A stretch of 64,000 nucleotides of DNA from NCBI GenBank assembly GCA_015655975.1, contig DVEP01000040.1, forward strand, positions 31,986-95,985. The letters are read 5' to 3'. This document shows positions 18,359 to 27,311 of the stretch, piece by piece (within the stretch, counting starts at the first letter, position 1; each line of letters opens with the position of its first letter). The position numbers and the translations under genes are program-made. The notes under the pieces were generated by a model. It searched no databases and had not been told where the DNA came from. It saw only the letters and a list, made by a program, of their open reading frames with translations. The DNA comes from Eubacterium sp. (GTDB taxonomy: Bacteria > Bacillota > Clostridia > Oscillospirales > Acutalibacteraceae).

Positions 18359-18817
18359 ATGGCTTTAAGAAAAATAATTGAATTTGGCGACTCAACTTTA
18401 ACTAAAAAAAGCAGAGTTGCAGAAAAATTTGATGACAGATTAGCACAGCTCATTGATGATATGGCTGAAACCATGTATCAGGAAAACGGTTGCGGTCTTG
18501 CCGCCGTTCAAGTAGGTATTTTAAAAAGGGTGGTAGTAGTAGATGTGGGCGACGGCCTTATTGAACTTGTAAACCCTGAAATTGTAAAGTCGGAAGGCGT
18601 TCAACACGAGAAAGAAGGTTGTTTGTCTCTGCCGGGCAGATTTGCCGTTACAGAAAGACCTATGAAAGTTCAGGTCAAAGCGCAGGACAGAAACGGCGTT
18701 TGGCATATCTACACAGGCGAGGGACTCAAAGCTATGGCATTTTGTCATGAAATCGACCATTTAGACGGCATTTTATTTACATCACATATTTTACCGGGCG
18801 AGAAGGTGGAAATTTGA
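18359..18817 (+). CDS. def: Peptide deformylase
   Basis: A 152-residue deformylase that removes the formyl group from nascent N-terminal methionine. All three metal-site motifs are present: GCGLAAVQ (motif 1), EGCLSLPG (motif 2, metal Cys) and CHEIDHLDG (motif 3, HExxH). Its short length is typical of type 1 or the clostridial type. AGGAG precedes the ATG by six bases. It overlaps fmt, whose product adds the formyl group this enzyme removes. Confidence 0.95.
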   Translation: MALRKIIEFGDSTLTKKSRVAEKFDDRLAQLIDDMAETMYQENGCGLAAVQVGILKRVVVVDVGDGLIELVNPEIVKSEGVQHEKEGCLSLPGRFAVTERPMKVQVKAQDRNGVWHIYTGEGLKAMAFCHEIDHLDGILFTSHILPGEKVEI

Positions 18818-19743
18818 ATTGTATTTTTATGGGTACTCCCGATTTTTCAGTCGGCTGTCTTGAAAAACTGACAAGTTCCAAACACAATGTTTTAGCGGTT
18901 TTTTCACAGCCTGATAAACCTGTTGGGCGAAAACAAATTATTATGCCTACTCCCGTTAAAGAGTGTGCAGTAAAACACAATATTCCTGTTTTTCAGCCTA
19001 AAACTTTGAAAAGCGAAGATGTTATAAAGCAAATAAAAGATTTTAATGCCGATATTATAATTGTTGTTGCATACGGGAAACTTTTGCCTAAAGAAATATT
19101 AAATTCTGCAAAACACGGTTGCATTAATGTACACGCTTCATTGCTGCCTCAATACAGGGGAGCCGCGCCTATACAATACGCCGTTTTAAACGGAGATAAA
19201 CAGACAGGCGTAACTATAATGCAAATGGACGAAGGTTTGGATACTGGAGATATGCTTTTCGTTGAAAAAACGGATATAGGTGAAAATGAAACATCGCAAG
19301 AGTTGTTTGAAAGACTGTCGATTATAGGCGCCGACGCCCTTATAAAAGCTCTCGATATGATAGAAAACAACAATATAACTCCGGCAAAGCAACCGCAAGG
19401 CGACTATGTATATGCAAAAATGATAGACAAATCTATGTCAGAAATTGACTGGAATAAATCTGCGTTTCAAATTCATAATCAAATTAGAGGCTTGCAGACT
19501 TGGCCGTGTGCTCAAACTAAGTTTAATTCTAAAACTTTAAAAATACACAAATCTATTCTTTGCGAAGATTTAGGAAATCTTCCCGGAGAAGTAATGTCGA
19601 ATAAAAAAAGACTTGTTGTTTCCTGCGGAGACGGTAAGTGTATTGAAATACTTGAGTTACAGCTTGAGGGTAAAAAAAGAATGTCTGCAAAAGATTTTCT
19701 TGCAGGCAATAAAATAGAACTCAATTCAATTATAGGAGGATAA
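18814..19743 (+). CDS. fmt: Methionyl-tRNA formyltransferase
   Basis: A 309-residue enzyme that formylates initiator Met-tRNA with 10-formyltetrahydrofolate. It starts at a TTG overlapping the def stop by four bases. The family start (N-x-x-FMGTPDFSV) requires this codon rather than the ATG at 18829. The catalytic/folate loop is NVHASLLPQYRGAAPIQ, and a GVTIMQMDEGLDTGDML segment follows. The C-terminal OB fold is recognisable from about residue 205. Confidence 0.95.
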   Translation: MNCIFMGTPDFSVGCLEKLTSSKHNVLAVFSQPDKPVGRKQIIMPTPVKECAVKHNIPVFQPKTLKSEDVIKQIKDFNADIIIVVAYGKLLPKEILNSAKHGCINVHASLLPQYRGAAPIQYAVLNGDKQTGVTIMQMDEGLDTGDMLFVEKTDIGENETSQELFERLSIIGADALIKALDMIENNNITPAKQPQGDYVYAKMIDKSMSEIDWNKSAFQIHNQIRGLQTWPCAQTKFNSKTLKIHKSILCEDLGNLPGEVMSNKKRLVVSCGDGKCIEILELQLEGKKRMSAKDFLAGNKIELNSIIGG

Positions 19744-19744
19744 T

Positions 19745-20437
19745 ATGGGCTCATATTGGCTTTATTATATGACAGGCATCATAATGGTCCCTGTATTCAT
19801 ATTCGCTCTTATTTGTCAACTTAATATCAAATCAACATTCAACAAATATTCTTCAATACGCAATTCTCGAAATATGACGGGCGCCGAAGCAGCGCAAAGA
19901 CTTTTGCTTGCTAACGGTATAACAGATGTCAAAATTCAAAGAATAAGCGGAAATTTGACAGACCACTACAATCCTGCCACTAAAGTGATAAATTTGTCGG
20001 AAAGCGTCTATGACTCTACTTCCATTGCAGCGGTAGGTGTTGCCTGCCACGAAGCAGGGCATGCGTGTCAACACGCTCAGGGGTACGCTTTTTTGAAGTT
20101 AAGAAATGCTGTCATTCCGGCAACAAGAATCGGCTCTGCACTCGGTATTCCTCTTGCAGTTTTCGGAATGATTATCACAAGCGATACATTAATTACAATA
20201 GGTGTAGTTTTATACGGTATGGTGGCGCTTTTTCAACTTATTACACTTCCTGTTGAATTCAATGCAAGCAAACGCGCTATACAAACTATTGAAGCAAACG
20301 GTTATTTAACAAAAGAAGAAAATGTCGGCGCTAAAAAAGTTTTAGGTGCTGCCGCTTTAACCTATGTTGCAGCTCTTGCGTCTGCACTTGCTACTTTATT
20401 TAGATTTTTAATTATTTTAAACAGCAGAAGAGATTAA
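19745..20437 (+). CDS. Membrane zinc metallopeptidase, YugP family
   Basis: A 230-residue neutral zinc metallopeptidase of the YugP/peptidase M-membrane type. An N-terminal span (residues 4-24) is followed by a soluble region with the zinc motif HEAGHACQH, then two to three membrane spans around residues 130-165 and 200-225. The physiological substrate is unknown. It has a strong AGGAGG site just after fmt. It is inserted between fmt and rsmB, which are adjacent in B. subtilis. Confidence 0.88.
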   Translation: MGSYWLYYMTGIIMVPVFIFALICQLNIKSTFNKYSSIRNSRNMTGAEAAQRLLLANGITDVKIQRISGNLTDHYNPATKVINLSESVYDSTSIAAVGVACHEAGHACQHAQGYAFLKLRNAVIPATRIGSALGIPLAVFGMIITSDTLITIGVVLYGMVALFQLITLPVEFNASKRAIQTIEANGYLTKEENVGAKKVLGAAALTYVAALASALATLFRFLIILNSRRD

Positions 20438-20442
20438 TTTTT

Positions 20443-21699
20443 ATGATTGAAAATTCAAGACAAATAGTTTTTGAAATACTAAACAAAATTGAAATTGACG
20501 ACTCATTTTCAAATATTACACTTAATAATTATTTGAAAAAAGTCGATAACTCAGTTGAAAAGGCTTTTATATCAAGATTGGTTTACGGTGTAGTTGAACG
20601 CAAACTGACTCTTGACTACATAATCAGTAAATTTTGCAAAAAATACAGTTCTTCAAAAAAAGCAGTCAAAACCGTTTTGAGAATGGGTGTTTATCAAATA
20701 TACTTTTTTGACAATATACCCGACAGAGCGGCGGTTAACGAAACAGTAAATTTGCTGAACAATAAAAAGTATTCTTACTATAAAAGTTTTGTAAACGCCG
20801 TTTTGCGCAGTGTCTGTCAGAATAGAATTGATATTAATGCTTTGCCTGACGAATATAAATATTCCTGTCCGAAGCATTTAATCGGTCTTTGGAATAAAGC
20901 GTACGGGGAAGAAAACACGAAGAAAATACTTGACGCAATAAATGAAAAAGCGCCTATTTATCTGACTCCCAATGTTTTAAAAATATCTGCCGAAGAACTT
21001 TGTGAATTGTTAAATAAAAATGGTATAGAAGCAAAACAAATTGAAAATTCGGTACAAATTACATCTCAATTCGATATTGCCGAAAGTGATTTTTATAAGC
21101 AAGGTTTGTTTTTTGTACAAGATATTTCAAGTAAAAAGGCTGCAGATTTACTCGATGCAAAAAGTAACGAAACGGTGCTTGATATGTGCTGTTGTCCCGG
21201 CGGTAAATCATTTGAAACGGCACTGAATATGAAAAATCAAGGTCAAATATATTCTTTTGATATTCACGAAAACAAACTTTCACTTGTGAATGAAGGTGCA
21301 AAAAGGCTTGGCATAAACATTATTAAAACAGGCGTAAACGATGCCGGTGTTTTTAATAAAAATATTGCTGTTGCGGATAAAATAATCTGCGATGTGCCGT
21401 GCAGCGGTTTTGGAATTATCAGAAGAAAACCTGAAATAAAGTATAAAAATCTTGACGAAATAAAACCGCTTTATGATATTCAGTATCAAATTTTGTCAAC
21501 CTGTTCAAAATATTTAAAAACAGGAGGACAGTTGGTTTACTCAACCTGTACTTTAAATAAAAATGAAAATGAGAAAATTGTTTCAAAGTTTTTGGAAGAA
21601 AACGAGAATTTTGAATGTATTACACAATCTACTGTTTTTCCGTCAAAAGACGGCGGAGACGGTTTCTTTATGGCTTTAATTAGGAAAAAATATGATTAA
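20443..21699 (+). CDS. rsmB: 16S rRNA m5C967 methyltransferase
   Basis: A 418-residue RsmB/Sun protein. The N-terminal NusB-like helical RNA-binding domain spans residues 1-140. The SAM-dependent Rossmann domain has motif I DMCCCPGGKSFE, motif IV CDVPCSGFG with one catalytic Cys, and motif VI STCTLNKNENE with the other. It methylates C967 of 16S rRNA. Its last eight bases overlap rlmN. The order fmt-rsmB-rlmN-prpC-pknB matches Bacillus ylo genes. Confidence 0.93.
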   Translation: MIENSRQIVFEILNKIEIDDSFSNITLNNYLKKVDNSVEKAFISRLVYGVVERKLTLDYIISKFCKKYSSSKKAVKTVLRMGVYQIYFFDNIPDRAAVNETVNLLNNKKYSYYKSFVNAVLRSVCQNRIDINALPDEYKYSCPKHLIGLWNKAYGEENTKKILDAINEKAPIYLTPNVLKISAEELCELLNKNGIEAKQIENSVQITSQFDIAESDFYKQGLFFVQDISSKKAADLLDAKSNETVLDMCCCPGGKSFETALNMKNQGQIYSFDIHENKLSLVNEGAKRLGINIIKTGVNDAGVFNKNIAVADKIICDVPCSGFGIIRRKPEIKYKNLDEIKPLYDIQYQILSTCSKYLKTGGQLVYSTCTLNKNENEKIVSKFLEENENFECITQSTVFPSKDGGDGFFMALIRKKYD

Positions 21700-22735
21700 A
21701 AAAGATATTAAATCACTTGAATTTTTTGAAGTTGAACTTTTATGTCAGAATTTGAATTTGCCTAAATTCAGGGCAAAGCAAATTTTTGAATGGCTGCATA
21801 AATTCGGGGTAGTTTCATTTTCGGAAATGTCAAATATTTCAAAAGATTTAAGAAGCATTTTGCAAGAAAACTATTATATTTCAAGCTGTCAAATTGAAGA
21901 TAAATATGTTTCCGAAATTGACGATACCGTTAAATATTTGTTTAAACTGAACGATGCAGAGTATGTCGAGTCGGTAATAATGAAATATAAGTACGGTTAC
22001 ACAATATGTGTTTCATCCCAGGTCGGTTGTAAAATGGGGTGCAAATTTTGTGCGTCAACTCTTGCAGGATTTAAAAGAAACTTAACATCGGGTGAAATTG
22101 AAAGCCAAATTCACTCAGCTGAAAAAGATTTAGGCATTAAAATATCCCATATAGTAATGATGGGTATAGGCGAACCGCTTGATAATTTTGAAAACACAGT
22201 TAAGTTTTTAAAAAATGTCAATGATAAAAACGGTTTGAATATCAGCCTGAGAAATGTTACCGTTTCTACTTGCGGAATCGTAGATAAAATATACGAACTT
22301 GCAGATTTAGATTTACAAATCACTCTTACAATTTCATTGCACGCATCCAATGATGAAGTCAGAAGTTCAATTATGCCCATAAACAACAAATATGATATTT
22401 CACAATTAATTACAGCCTGCAAGAAATATTACAGTAAAACTTCTCGGCGAATTTCTTTTGAATATACTTTAATCAAAGGTGTAAATGATAAAGAAAAACA
22501 GGCGAAAGAACTTTCCGATTTGTTAAAAGGCATGAATTGCCATGTTAATTTGATTCCCGTAAACAATGTAAAAGAAAGGGACAATGAAATTCCAAGTGAA
22601 GAAAATATCAGGAATTTTCAACTGATGTTGAAAAAAAGAGGCATTAATGCTACAATTAGAAGAACACTCGGGGCTGATATCAACGCATCTTGCGGTCAGC
22701 TCAGACGCATAAAAAACCGAGGTGAACAGCTATGA
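21692..22735 (+). CDS. rlmN: Dual-specificity RNA methyltransferase RlmN
   Basis: A 347-residue radical-SAM enzyme that makes m2A2503 in 23S rRNA and m2A37 in some tRNAs. The cluster motif CKMGCKFCAS is near residue 113. MGIGEPLDNFENTVKFL is the conserved SAM-binding stretch, and the C-terminal GADINASCGQLR holds the second catalytic cysteine. It has normal length and normal N-terminal accessory domain. The start overlaps the rsmB end and its stop overlaps prpC (ATGA-type). Confidence 0.95.
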   Translation: MIKKDIKSLEFFEVELLCQNLNLPKFRAKQIFEWLHKFGVVSFSEMSNISKDLRSILQENYYISSCQIEDKYVSEIDDTVKYLFKLNDAEYVESVIMKYKYGYTICVSSQVGCKMGCKFCASTLAGFKRNLTSGEIESQIHSAEKDLGIKISHIVMMGIGEPLDNFENTVKFLKNVNDKNGLNISLRNVTVSTCGIVDKIYELADLDLQITLTISLHASNDEVRSSIMPINNKYDISQLITACKKYYSKTSRRISFEYTLIKGVNDKEKQAKELSDLLKGMNCHVNLIPVNNVKERDNEIPSEENIRNFQLMLKKRGINATIRRTLGADINASCGQLRRIKNRGEQL

Positions 22736-23460
22736 AAATTGTTGCTAAAACAGACAAGGGAATGGTTAGAGAAACTAATCAGGACGCTTACGCAGTCGGA
22801 GAACTTCCGGGAGGAGTTGCTTGGGCTGTTGTCTGCGACGGTATGGGCGGCGCAGCAGGAGGAAATATTGCAAGTGCACTCGCTGTTAAAGTTATCAGTG
22901 AAAAAATCAATAATTCATACAATGCACAAATGAAAGATATGTCGATTAAAAATATGCTTCATTCTGCTTTGGTGGCTGCAAATCTCGAAGTTTTTGATAT
23001 GAGTTTGGAAAGACCCGAACTTAGAGGAATGGGTACGACAGTGGTTTGCGCTATTGTTAAAGAAGGTCAGGCGTATATAATGCACGCAGGAGACAGCCGT
23101 GCGTATATTGTTTCCGAAAACGGACTTAAACAAATTACAATGGACCACAGTATGGTACAGGACCTTGTTAACAAAGGTAAGATTACAGAAGAAGAAGCGG
23201 CAGTTCATCCGAATAAAAACATAATCACAAGAGCGCTCGGCGTAGAAAAAACTATTGAGATTGACTTTAGGCAAGTTGACTTAGATAAGGGCAACACACT
23301 GATTATATGTACAGACGGATTGTCAAACTATGTTTCTTCTCAGGAAATTTGTGAAGAAATCAAAGACAGTAAATACTACGCGTTTGCCGACAGACTTGTA
23401 AAAAAGGCAAATGCCAACGGTGGCGGCGACAATATAACAGTTGTTGCGATTGCAAACTAA
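22732..23460 (+). CDS. prpC: PP2C-type Ser/Thr protein phosphatase
   Basis: A 242-residue PPM/PP2C phosphatase, partner of the PASTA kinase next to it. Metal and phosphate motifs are in order: KGMVRETNQDAY (about residues 9-20), VCDGMGG, RGMGTT, HAGDSRAY, DHSMVQDLVNKG, CTDGLSNYV and GGDNITVV. It is soluble with no membrane segment. The pair sets the phosphorylation state of cell-division, cell-wall and translation proteins in related bacteria. It begins inside the last codons of rlmN and lies 19 nt before the kinase. Confidence 0.95.
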   Translation: MKIVAKTDKGMVRETNQDAYAVGELPGGVAWAVVCDGMGGAAGGNIASALAVKVISEKINNSYNAQMKDMSIKNMLHSALVAANLEVFDMSLERPELRGMGTTVVCAIVKEGQAYIMHAGDSRAYIVSENGLKQITMDHSMVQDLVNKGKITEEEAAVHPNKNIITRALGVEKTIEIDFRQVDLDKGNTLIICTDGLSNYVSSQEICEEIKDSKYYAFADRLVKKANANGGGDNITVVAIAN

Positions 23461-23479
23461 ATAAAAGTAGGTATAATAA

Positions 23480-25429
23480 ATGGAAAACTATGTTGGAAAA
23501 AGACTTGACGGCAGATATGAAGTTCAGGAAATTATCGGAGTGGGCGGTATGGCTGTCGTATATAAAGCATACGACAGTATAGACGACAGAACTGTGTCAA
23601 TAAAAGTTTTGAAAGACGAATTTCTTGCAAACGAAGAATTTAAGCGCAGATTTAAAAATGAATCTAAAGCAATAGCAGTCTTATCGCATCCTAATATCGT
23701 AAAAGTATATGATGTCCATTTCGGCGACAAACTTCAATATATTGTAATGGAATATGTTGACGGCATAACTCTTAAAGAATATATCCAAAAACAAGGAACA
23801 ATAACTTGGAATGACGCTGTATATTTCACTTCTCAGATTTTAAGGGCGTTACAGCACGCACACGACAGGGGTATAGTTCACAGAGATATTAAACCTCAAA
23901 ACATTATGCTTCTTCCTAACGGGCAAATTAAAGTTGCAGATTTCGGTATTGCGCGTTTCAGCAGGAGCGAAACAAGAACAATGACTGAAAATGCTATCGG
24001 TTCAGTACACTATATCAGTCCTGAGCAAGCTAAAGGCGAGTTTACTGACGAAAGAGCAGATATTTATTCGGTAGGCGTAGTTTTGTATGAAATGCTTGCA
24101 GGTAAAGTTCCGTTTGAAGCAGAAAGCGCTGTTTCTGTTGCACTTATGCAACTTCAGAATGAAGCAAAAAGGCTTACCGAAATAAATCCCGACATTCCGC
24201 TCGGACTTGAACAAATAACTGTTCATGCTATGCAAAAAAATCCTTCTTCAAGGTATCAAACAGCAACTGAAATGTTGCTTGATATTGAGGAAATAATTAA
24301 AAATCCAAAAGTAACATTTGACTATTCATATTTTGTTGACAAAGAGCCTACCAGATATGTTATAAAAACAGACAAAAATCAAAACAATGAAATCAGTCAG
24401 GAAGACAGTGTTCAAGTTCAAAATGCAAACAATAACAAGAAAAAAATAATTGCAGCAGTTGTTACAGGTTCGGTAGTTTTAATTGCAGCGATAGTTTTAA
24501 TCATTCTTTATTTTACAGGATCATTAAATACAGACACAAGACAACTTGAAGATTTTGTGGGTCAGTCATACGATGAAATCATAGAAAGCAAAGAATATCC
24601 GTATGAATTTGTAATGGAACAGCAGGAAACCGATTCTGCCGAACCGGGAACCGTAATCAGCCAAAAGCCGGAAGCAGGTGAGCGTGTGATTTCAAACAGT
24701 ACGGTAAAACTTGTTGTTGCAGCCTCTAACAAAAGTCTTACCGTTCCTGCAATGTACGGAAAAGAAAAAGAAAAAGCAGAGCAGATTTTGAAAAATGCAG
24801 GTATTACAAACTACAAATTTGTATCGGTAGAAAGCAACAATGTAAAAAACAACTGTGTTGTTTACAGCGATCCGAAAGAAACCTCTAAAATATCTTCAAG
24901 CACTCTTGTTACCGTTTTCATCAGTTCCGGTCCGGCAACAACAGAAAGTGAACGAAAAGTTTTACCTGATGTCAGCGGACTTTCTCAGGCTAATGCGAAA
25001 GATGTTTTGACAAAAGCAGGTTTTTCAAATATTGAATTTGTTACAGAAGACAGTGAATATCCGAAAAATCAAGTAATAGAGCAAAGTCCGATCGGAGGCA
25101 GTTCTATTGACCCGAATGATTCTATAAAAATCACAATCAGTTCGGGAACACCTCCTACAAGCGCTCCGTCTGAATACAATATTAAAATTATTGTAGAATT
25201 ACCTAAAAAAGTTCTTAAAGATACACTGGTTATATATGTTGACGGCGAGCAATACGACAGTAAAGATGTTGTATTAAACGGCTCGAGTGCAACTATGGGT
25301 ATTTCTGTTGAAAATGGGAAAGAAGTTACAATTAAAGCCGAACTTGTAAATAACGGTATAGTTTCTTCTAAAAAAGTTGTTGCTGATTCTGACAAATCGG
25401 TTACACTTTCATTAAAAAATGACGCTTAA
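23480..25429 (+). CDS. pknB: PASTA-domain Ser/Thr protein kinase
   Basis: A 649-residue transmembrane kinase (PknB/PrkC/Stk1). The kinase domain is residues 11-275: glycine loop GVGGMAVVY, Lys in SIKVLK, HRDIKPQN catalytic loop, DFGIAR, and an activation loop with TMTENAIGSVHYISPEQ. One membrane span lies at about 325-347. Outside are three PASTA repeats (about 355-425, 427-497, 500-560) that sense muropeptides or lipid II. A final beta-rich domain (about 565-649) lies beyond the PASTA units. It is paired with prpC, and rsgA, a known kinase target in Bacillus, is immediately downstream. Confidence 0.95.
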   Translation: MENYVGKRLDGRYEVQEIIGVGGMAVVYKAYDSIDDRTVSIKVLKDEFLANEEFKRRFKNESKAIAVLSHPNIVKVYDVHFGDKLQYIVMEYVDGITLKEYIQKQGTITWNDAVYFTSQILRALQHAHDRGIVHRDIKPQNIMLLPNGQIKVADFGIARFSRSETRTMTENAIGSVHYISPEQAKGEFTDERADIYSVGVVLYEMLAGKVPFEAESAVSVALMQLQNEAKRLTEINPDIPLGLEQITVHAMQKNPSSRYQTATEMLLDIEEIIKNPKVTFDYSYFVDKEPTRYVIKTDKNQNNEISQEDSVQVQNANNNKKKIIAAVVTGSVVLIAAIVLIILYFTGSLNTDTRQLEDFVGQSYDEIIESKEYPYEFVMEQQETDSAEPGTVISQKPEAGERVISNSTVKLVVAASNKSLTVPAMYGKEKEKAEQILKNAGITNYKFVSVESNNVKNNCVVYSDPKETSKISSSTLVTVFISSGPATTESERKVLPDVSGLSQANAKDVLTKAGFSNIEFVTEDSEYPKNQVIEQSPIGGSSIDPNDSIKITISSGTPPTSAPSEYNIKIIVELPKKVLKDTLVIYVDGEQYDSKDVVLNGSSATMGISVENGKEVTIKAELVNNGIVSSKKVVADSDKSVTLSLKNDA

Positions 25430-25447
25430 TATCGACTCGGAGAATAT

Positions 25448-26332
25448 ATGAAAGGTAAAATTGTAAAGGGAATAGGCGGTTTCTACTATGTAGAAGCCGC
25501 TGATGTTATATATGAATGTAAAGCGCGCGGCAGCTTTAGAAAACAGAGAATTACACCGCTTGTAGGCGACGATGTTGAAATTACGGTAAATGAAAACGCA
25601 GAAAATACAATAGATGAAATTTTTGACAGAAAAAACAGTTTTATCAGACCTCCTATTTCAAATATTGATAGGCTGTTTATAGTTTCTTCTGCCAAAGACC
25701 CTGTTTTAAATCCATATTTGATTGATAAATTGATTGCTGTTGCAGAGCACAAAAATGTTGAACCGATTATTGTTTTTACAAAAATTGATTTGTCGGACAA
25801 TTACAAAGAATTTGAAAAGATATATAAAGACGCCGGCTTTAAGGTTGTATCAATAAGCAATACAAATACCGACAACGCAGATACAGATGAAATTAAACGC
25901 TTGTTAAAAAACAGCGTCAGTGCATTTACGGGGAATACAGGCGTCGGTAAATCTTCGCTGCTTAACTCTATTTTACCTTCATTAAATTTAGAGGTCGGTG
26001 AAACAAGCAAAAAGTTGGGCAGGGGACGGCATACCACAAGACACTGCGAACTTTTAAAAGTGTGCGACGGATATGTTGCGGATACTCCCGGTTTTTCTTC
26101 TCTTGATATTGAGCGGTTTGAGTACATTTCAAAAGATGATTTGCCGTATTGTTTTCGTGAGTTCAAAGAGTATTTAGGACAGTGCAGGTTTACAAGCTGC
26201 AGTCATACCGTTGACAAAGGGTGCGCAGTAAAAAACGCTGTTGATGACGGTAAAATCAGCGTGAGTCGTTTTAATTCTTATAAAGAAATGTACAGTGAAG
26301 TAAAAAATATTAAAGAATGGGAAAAGAAATGA
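25448..26332 (+). CDS. rsgA: Ribosome small-subunit GTPase A
   Basis: A 294-residue circularly permuted GTPase that checks 30S maturation. The N-terminal OB fold (residues 1-65) is followed by G-motifs in the permuted order: TKID (G4), then GNTGVGKSSLLN (G1), RHTTRH (G2) and DTPGFSSLD (G3). The C-terminal zinc site has CRFTSC, His and Cys (about 248-262). GGAG precedes ATG 25448. It sits after the PASTA kinase as in Bacillus prkC-cpgA. Bacillus has rpe next; here thiN follows directly. Confidence 0.95.
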   Translation: MKGKIVKGIGGFYYVEAADVIYECKARGSFRKQRITPLVGDDVEITVNENAENTIDEIFDRKNSFIRPPISNIDRLFIVSSAKDPVLNPYLIDKLIAVAEHKNVEPIIVFTKIDLSDNYKEFEKIYKDAGFKVVSISNTNTDNADTDEIKRLLKNSVSAFTGNTGVGKSSLLNSILPSLNLEVGETSKKLGRGRHTTRHCELLKVCDGYVADTPGFSSLDIERFEYISKDDLPYCFREFKEYLGQCRFTSCSHTVDKGCAVKNAVDDGKISVSRFNSYKEMYSEVKNIKEWEKK

Positions 26333-26946
26333 AGTTTTCGATAGTTTCAGGTGCGCCGAACACCGATGATAAATTCATACAAGAAAAGATTGACAGGAGT
26401 TCATATATCATTGCGGCAGACAGCGGATATAAAAAATTAAATTTCATTCCAAATTTAATAATAGGCGATTTTGATTCGTCAGATTTACCTGACTATAATT
26501 GTGAGATAGTAAAATTAAACCCCGTAAAAGACGAGTCTGACACTTTTTCCTGTGTTCGTGAAGCGGTAAAAAGAGGCGCAACGGAAATCGAAATTTTCGG
26601 TGCAATAGGCAATAGGTTGGACCACACGCTTGCAAATATACACTCGCTTACATATTGTTTTAAAAACAATGTTAAAGCAAGAATAACAGACGATAAAAAT
26701 TTAGTATATATATGCGATGACAAAACGGTTATAAACAGAGATTGCGGATATAAATATTTCTCGGTATATGCTTTATATAATGATGTTGAAAATTTAACAA
26801 TAAAAGGCGCTAAATACCCGTTAAATAATTATTATTTAGAACTTTATGCACAGTTGACAGTAAGCAATGAAATAGCCGCTGACAGCGACTATGCAGAAGT
26901 TTCTGTAAAAAAAGGCAAACTTTTAATTATTCTGAGTAACGATTAA
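26329..26946 (+). CDS. thiN: Thiamine pyrophosphokinase
   Basis: A 205-residue enzyme that converts thiamine to thiamine diphosphate with ATP. Active-site motifs are AADSGYKKL, LIIGDFDSSD and the DESDTFSC region, followed by GAIGNRLDHTLANI. I place the start at ATG 26329, which overlaps the rsgA stop (ATGA) and gives the family's usual N terminus MKFSIVSG. An ATG at 26317 is in frame but lies further inside rsgA. In B. subtilis the same gene (yloS) precedes spoVM, as here. Confidence 0.92.
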   Translation: MKFSIVSGAPNTDDKFIQEKIDRSSYIIAADSGYKKLNFIPNLIIGDFDSSDLPDYNCEIVKLNPVKDESDTFSCVREAVKRGATEIEIFGAIGNRLDHTLANIHSLTYCFKNNVKARITDDKNLVYICDDKTVINRDCGYKYFSVYALYNDVENLTIKGAKYPLNNYYLELYAQLTVSNEIAADSDYAEVSVKKGKLLIILSND

Positions 26947-26998
26947 GCATAAATATCATAGTATAGGGTACACGCAGTGAAAGGGTGGTGATTATACT

Positions 26999-27142
26999 AT
27001 GAAAGGAAGAGTACGAAAAGAATTTTTATGGATTGCTTTTGGCGTTGGCTGCGTTGCCGCGTGTTGTTTGCCTACTATATGGATAACACGAATACTTTCA
27101 ATAGTAGTCATCATTCTCGGAATCATCTGCTGTAAAAAATGA
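26999..27142 (+). CDS. 47-aa membrane protein upstream of spoVM
   Basis: A small ORF with an excellent ribosome site (AAGGGTGG, nine bases upstream). After a basic N terminus (MKGRVRKEF), the rest is hydrophobic and could form one long or two short membrane spans (residues 9-26 and 28-44), ending in CCKK. Cysteines occur in pairs (22-23 and 44-45). I recognise no named family. It ends 14 nt before spoVM and probably shares its transcript, so a role in forespore engulfment or coat assembly is possible but only inferred from position. It is short enough to be missed by standard gene callers. Confidence 0.75.
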   Translation: MKGRVRKEFLWIAFGVGCVAACCLPTIWITRILSIVVIILGIICCKK

Positions 27143-27156
27143 GTGGGGGAGTTCCT

Positions 27157-27246
27157 ATGAAAGTTGTACTTATCAAAAGTCCTAAATTTTTAAGCAGTAT
27201 TTTAAGAGCCGTTTTTAAAATTGAAAAAGTAAAAGAAGAAAAGTAA
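27157..27246 (+). CDS. spoVM: Stage V sporulation protein SpoVM
   Basis: A 29-residue amphipathic helix protein. Aligned without gaps to B. subtilis SpoVM (26 residues), it keeps the residues I recall as M1, K2, I6, K7, P9, K10, F11, L12, I15, R17 and A18. Pro9 is the helix kink needed for insertion into convex membranes. It recruits SpoIVA to the forespore surface. GGGGGAG lies six bases before the ATG. The location after thiN is as in Bacillus, and sipL-spoIVA follow, which makes the assignment strong despite the size. The stop codon lies within the terminator's first arm. Confidence 0.93.
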   Translation: MKVVLIKSPKFLSSILRAVFKIEKVKEEK

Positions 27247-27273
27247 GACGAGGTATATTCCTCGTCTTTTTTT
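27245..27273 (+). terminator. Intrinsic terminator of spoVM
   Basis: AAGACGAGG (27245-27253), loop TATATT, CCTCGTCTT (27260-27268), then a T tract. The 9-bp stem begins at the last two bases of the spoVM stop codon. It separates spoVM from sipL. Confidence 0.9.
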
Positions 27274-27311
27274 CATAGTATTTTATAGAAAATACGCGAA
27301 GGAGAAAAGCT

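Noticed and set aside
26947..26998. Sigma-E promoter before the 47-aa gene
   Set aside because: GCATAAAT and GTACACGC are only partial matches to the sigma-E boxes with imperfect spacing, so it was not listed.
27247..27311. rpmB next to spoVM, as in Bacillus
   Set aside because: Only the spoVM terminator and the sipL ribosome site lie here; no L28 gene on either strand.
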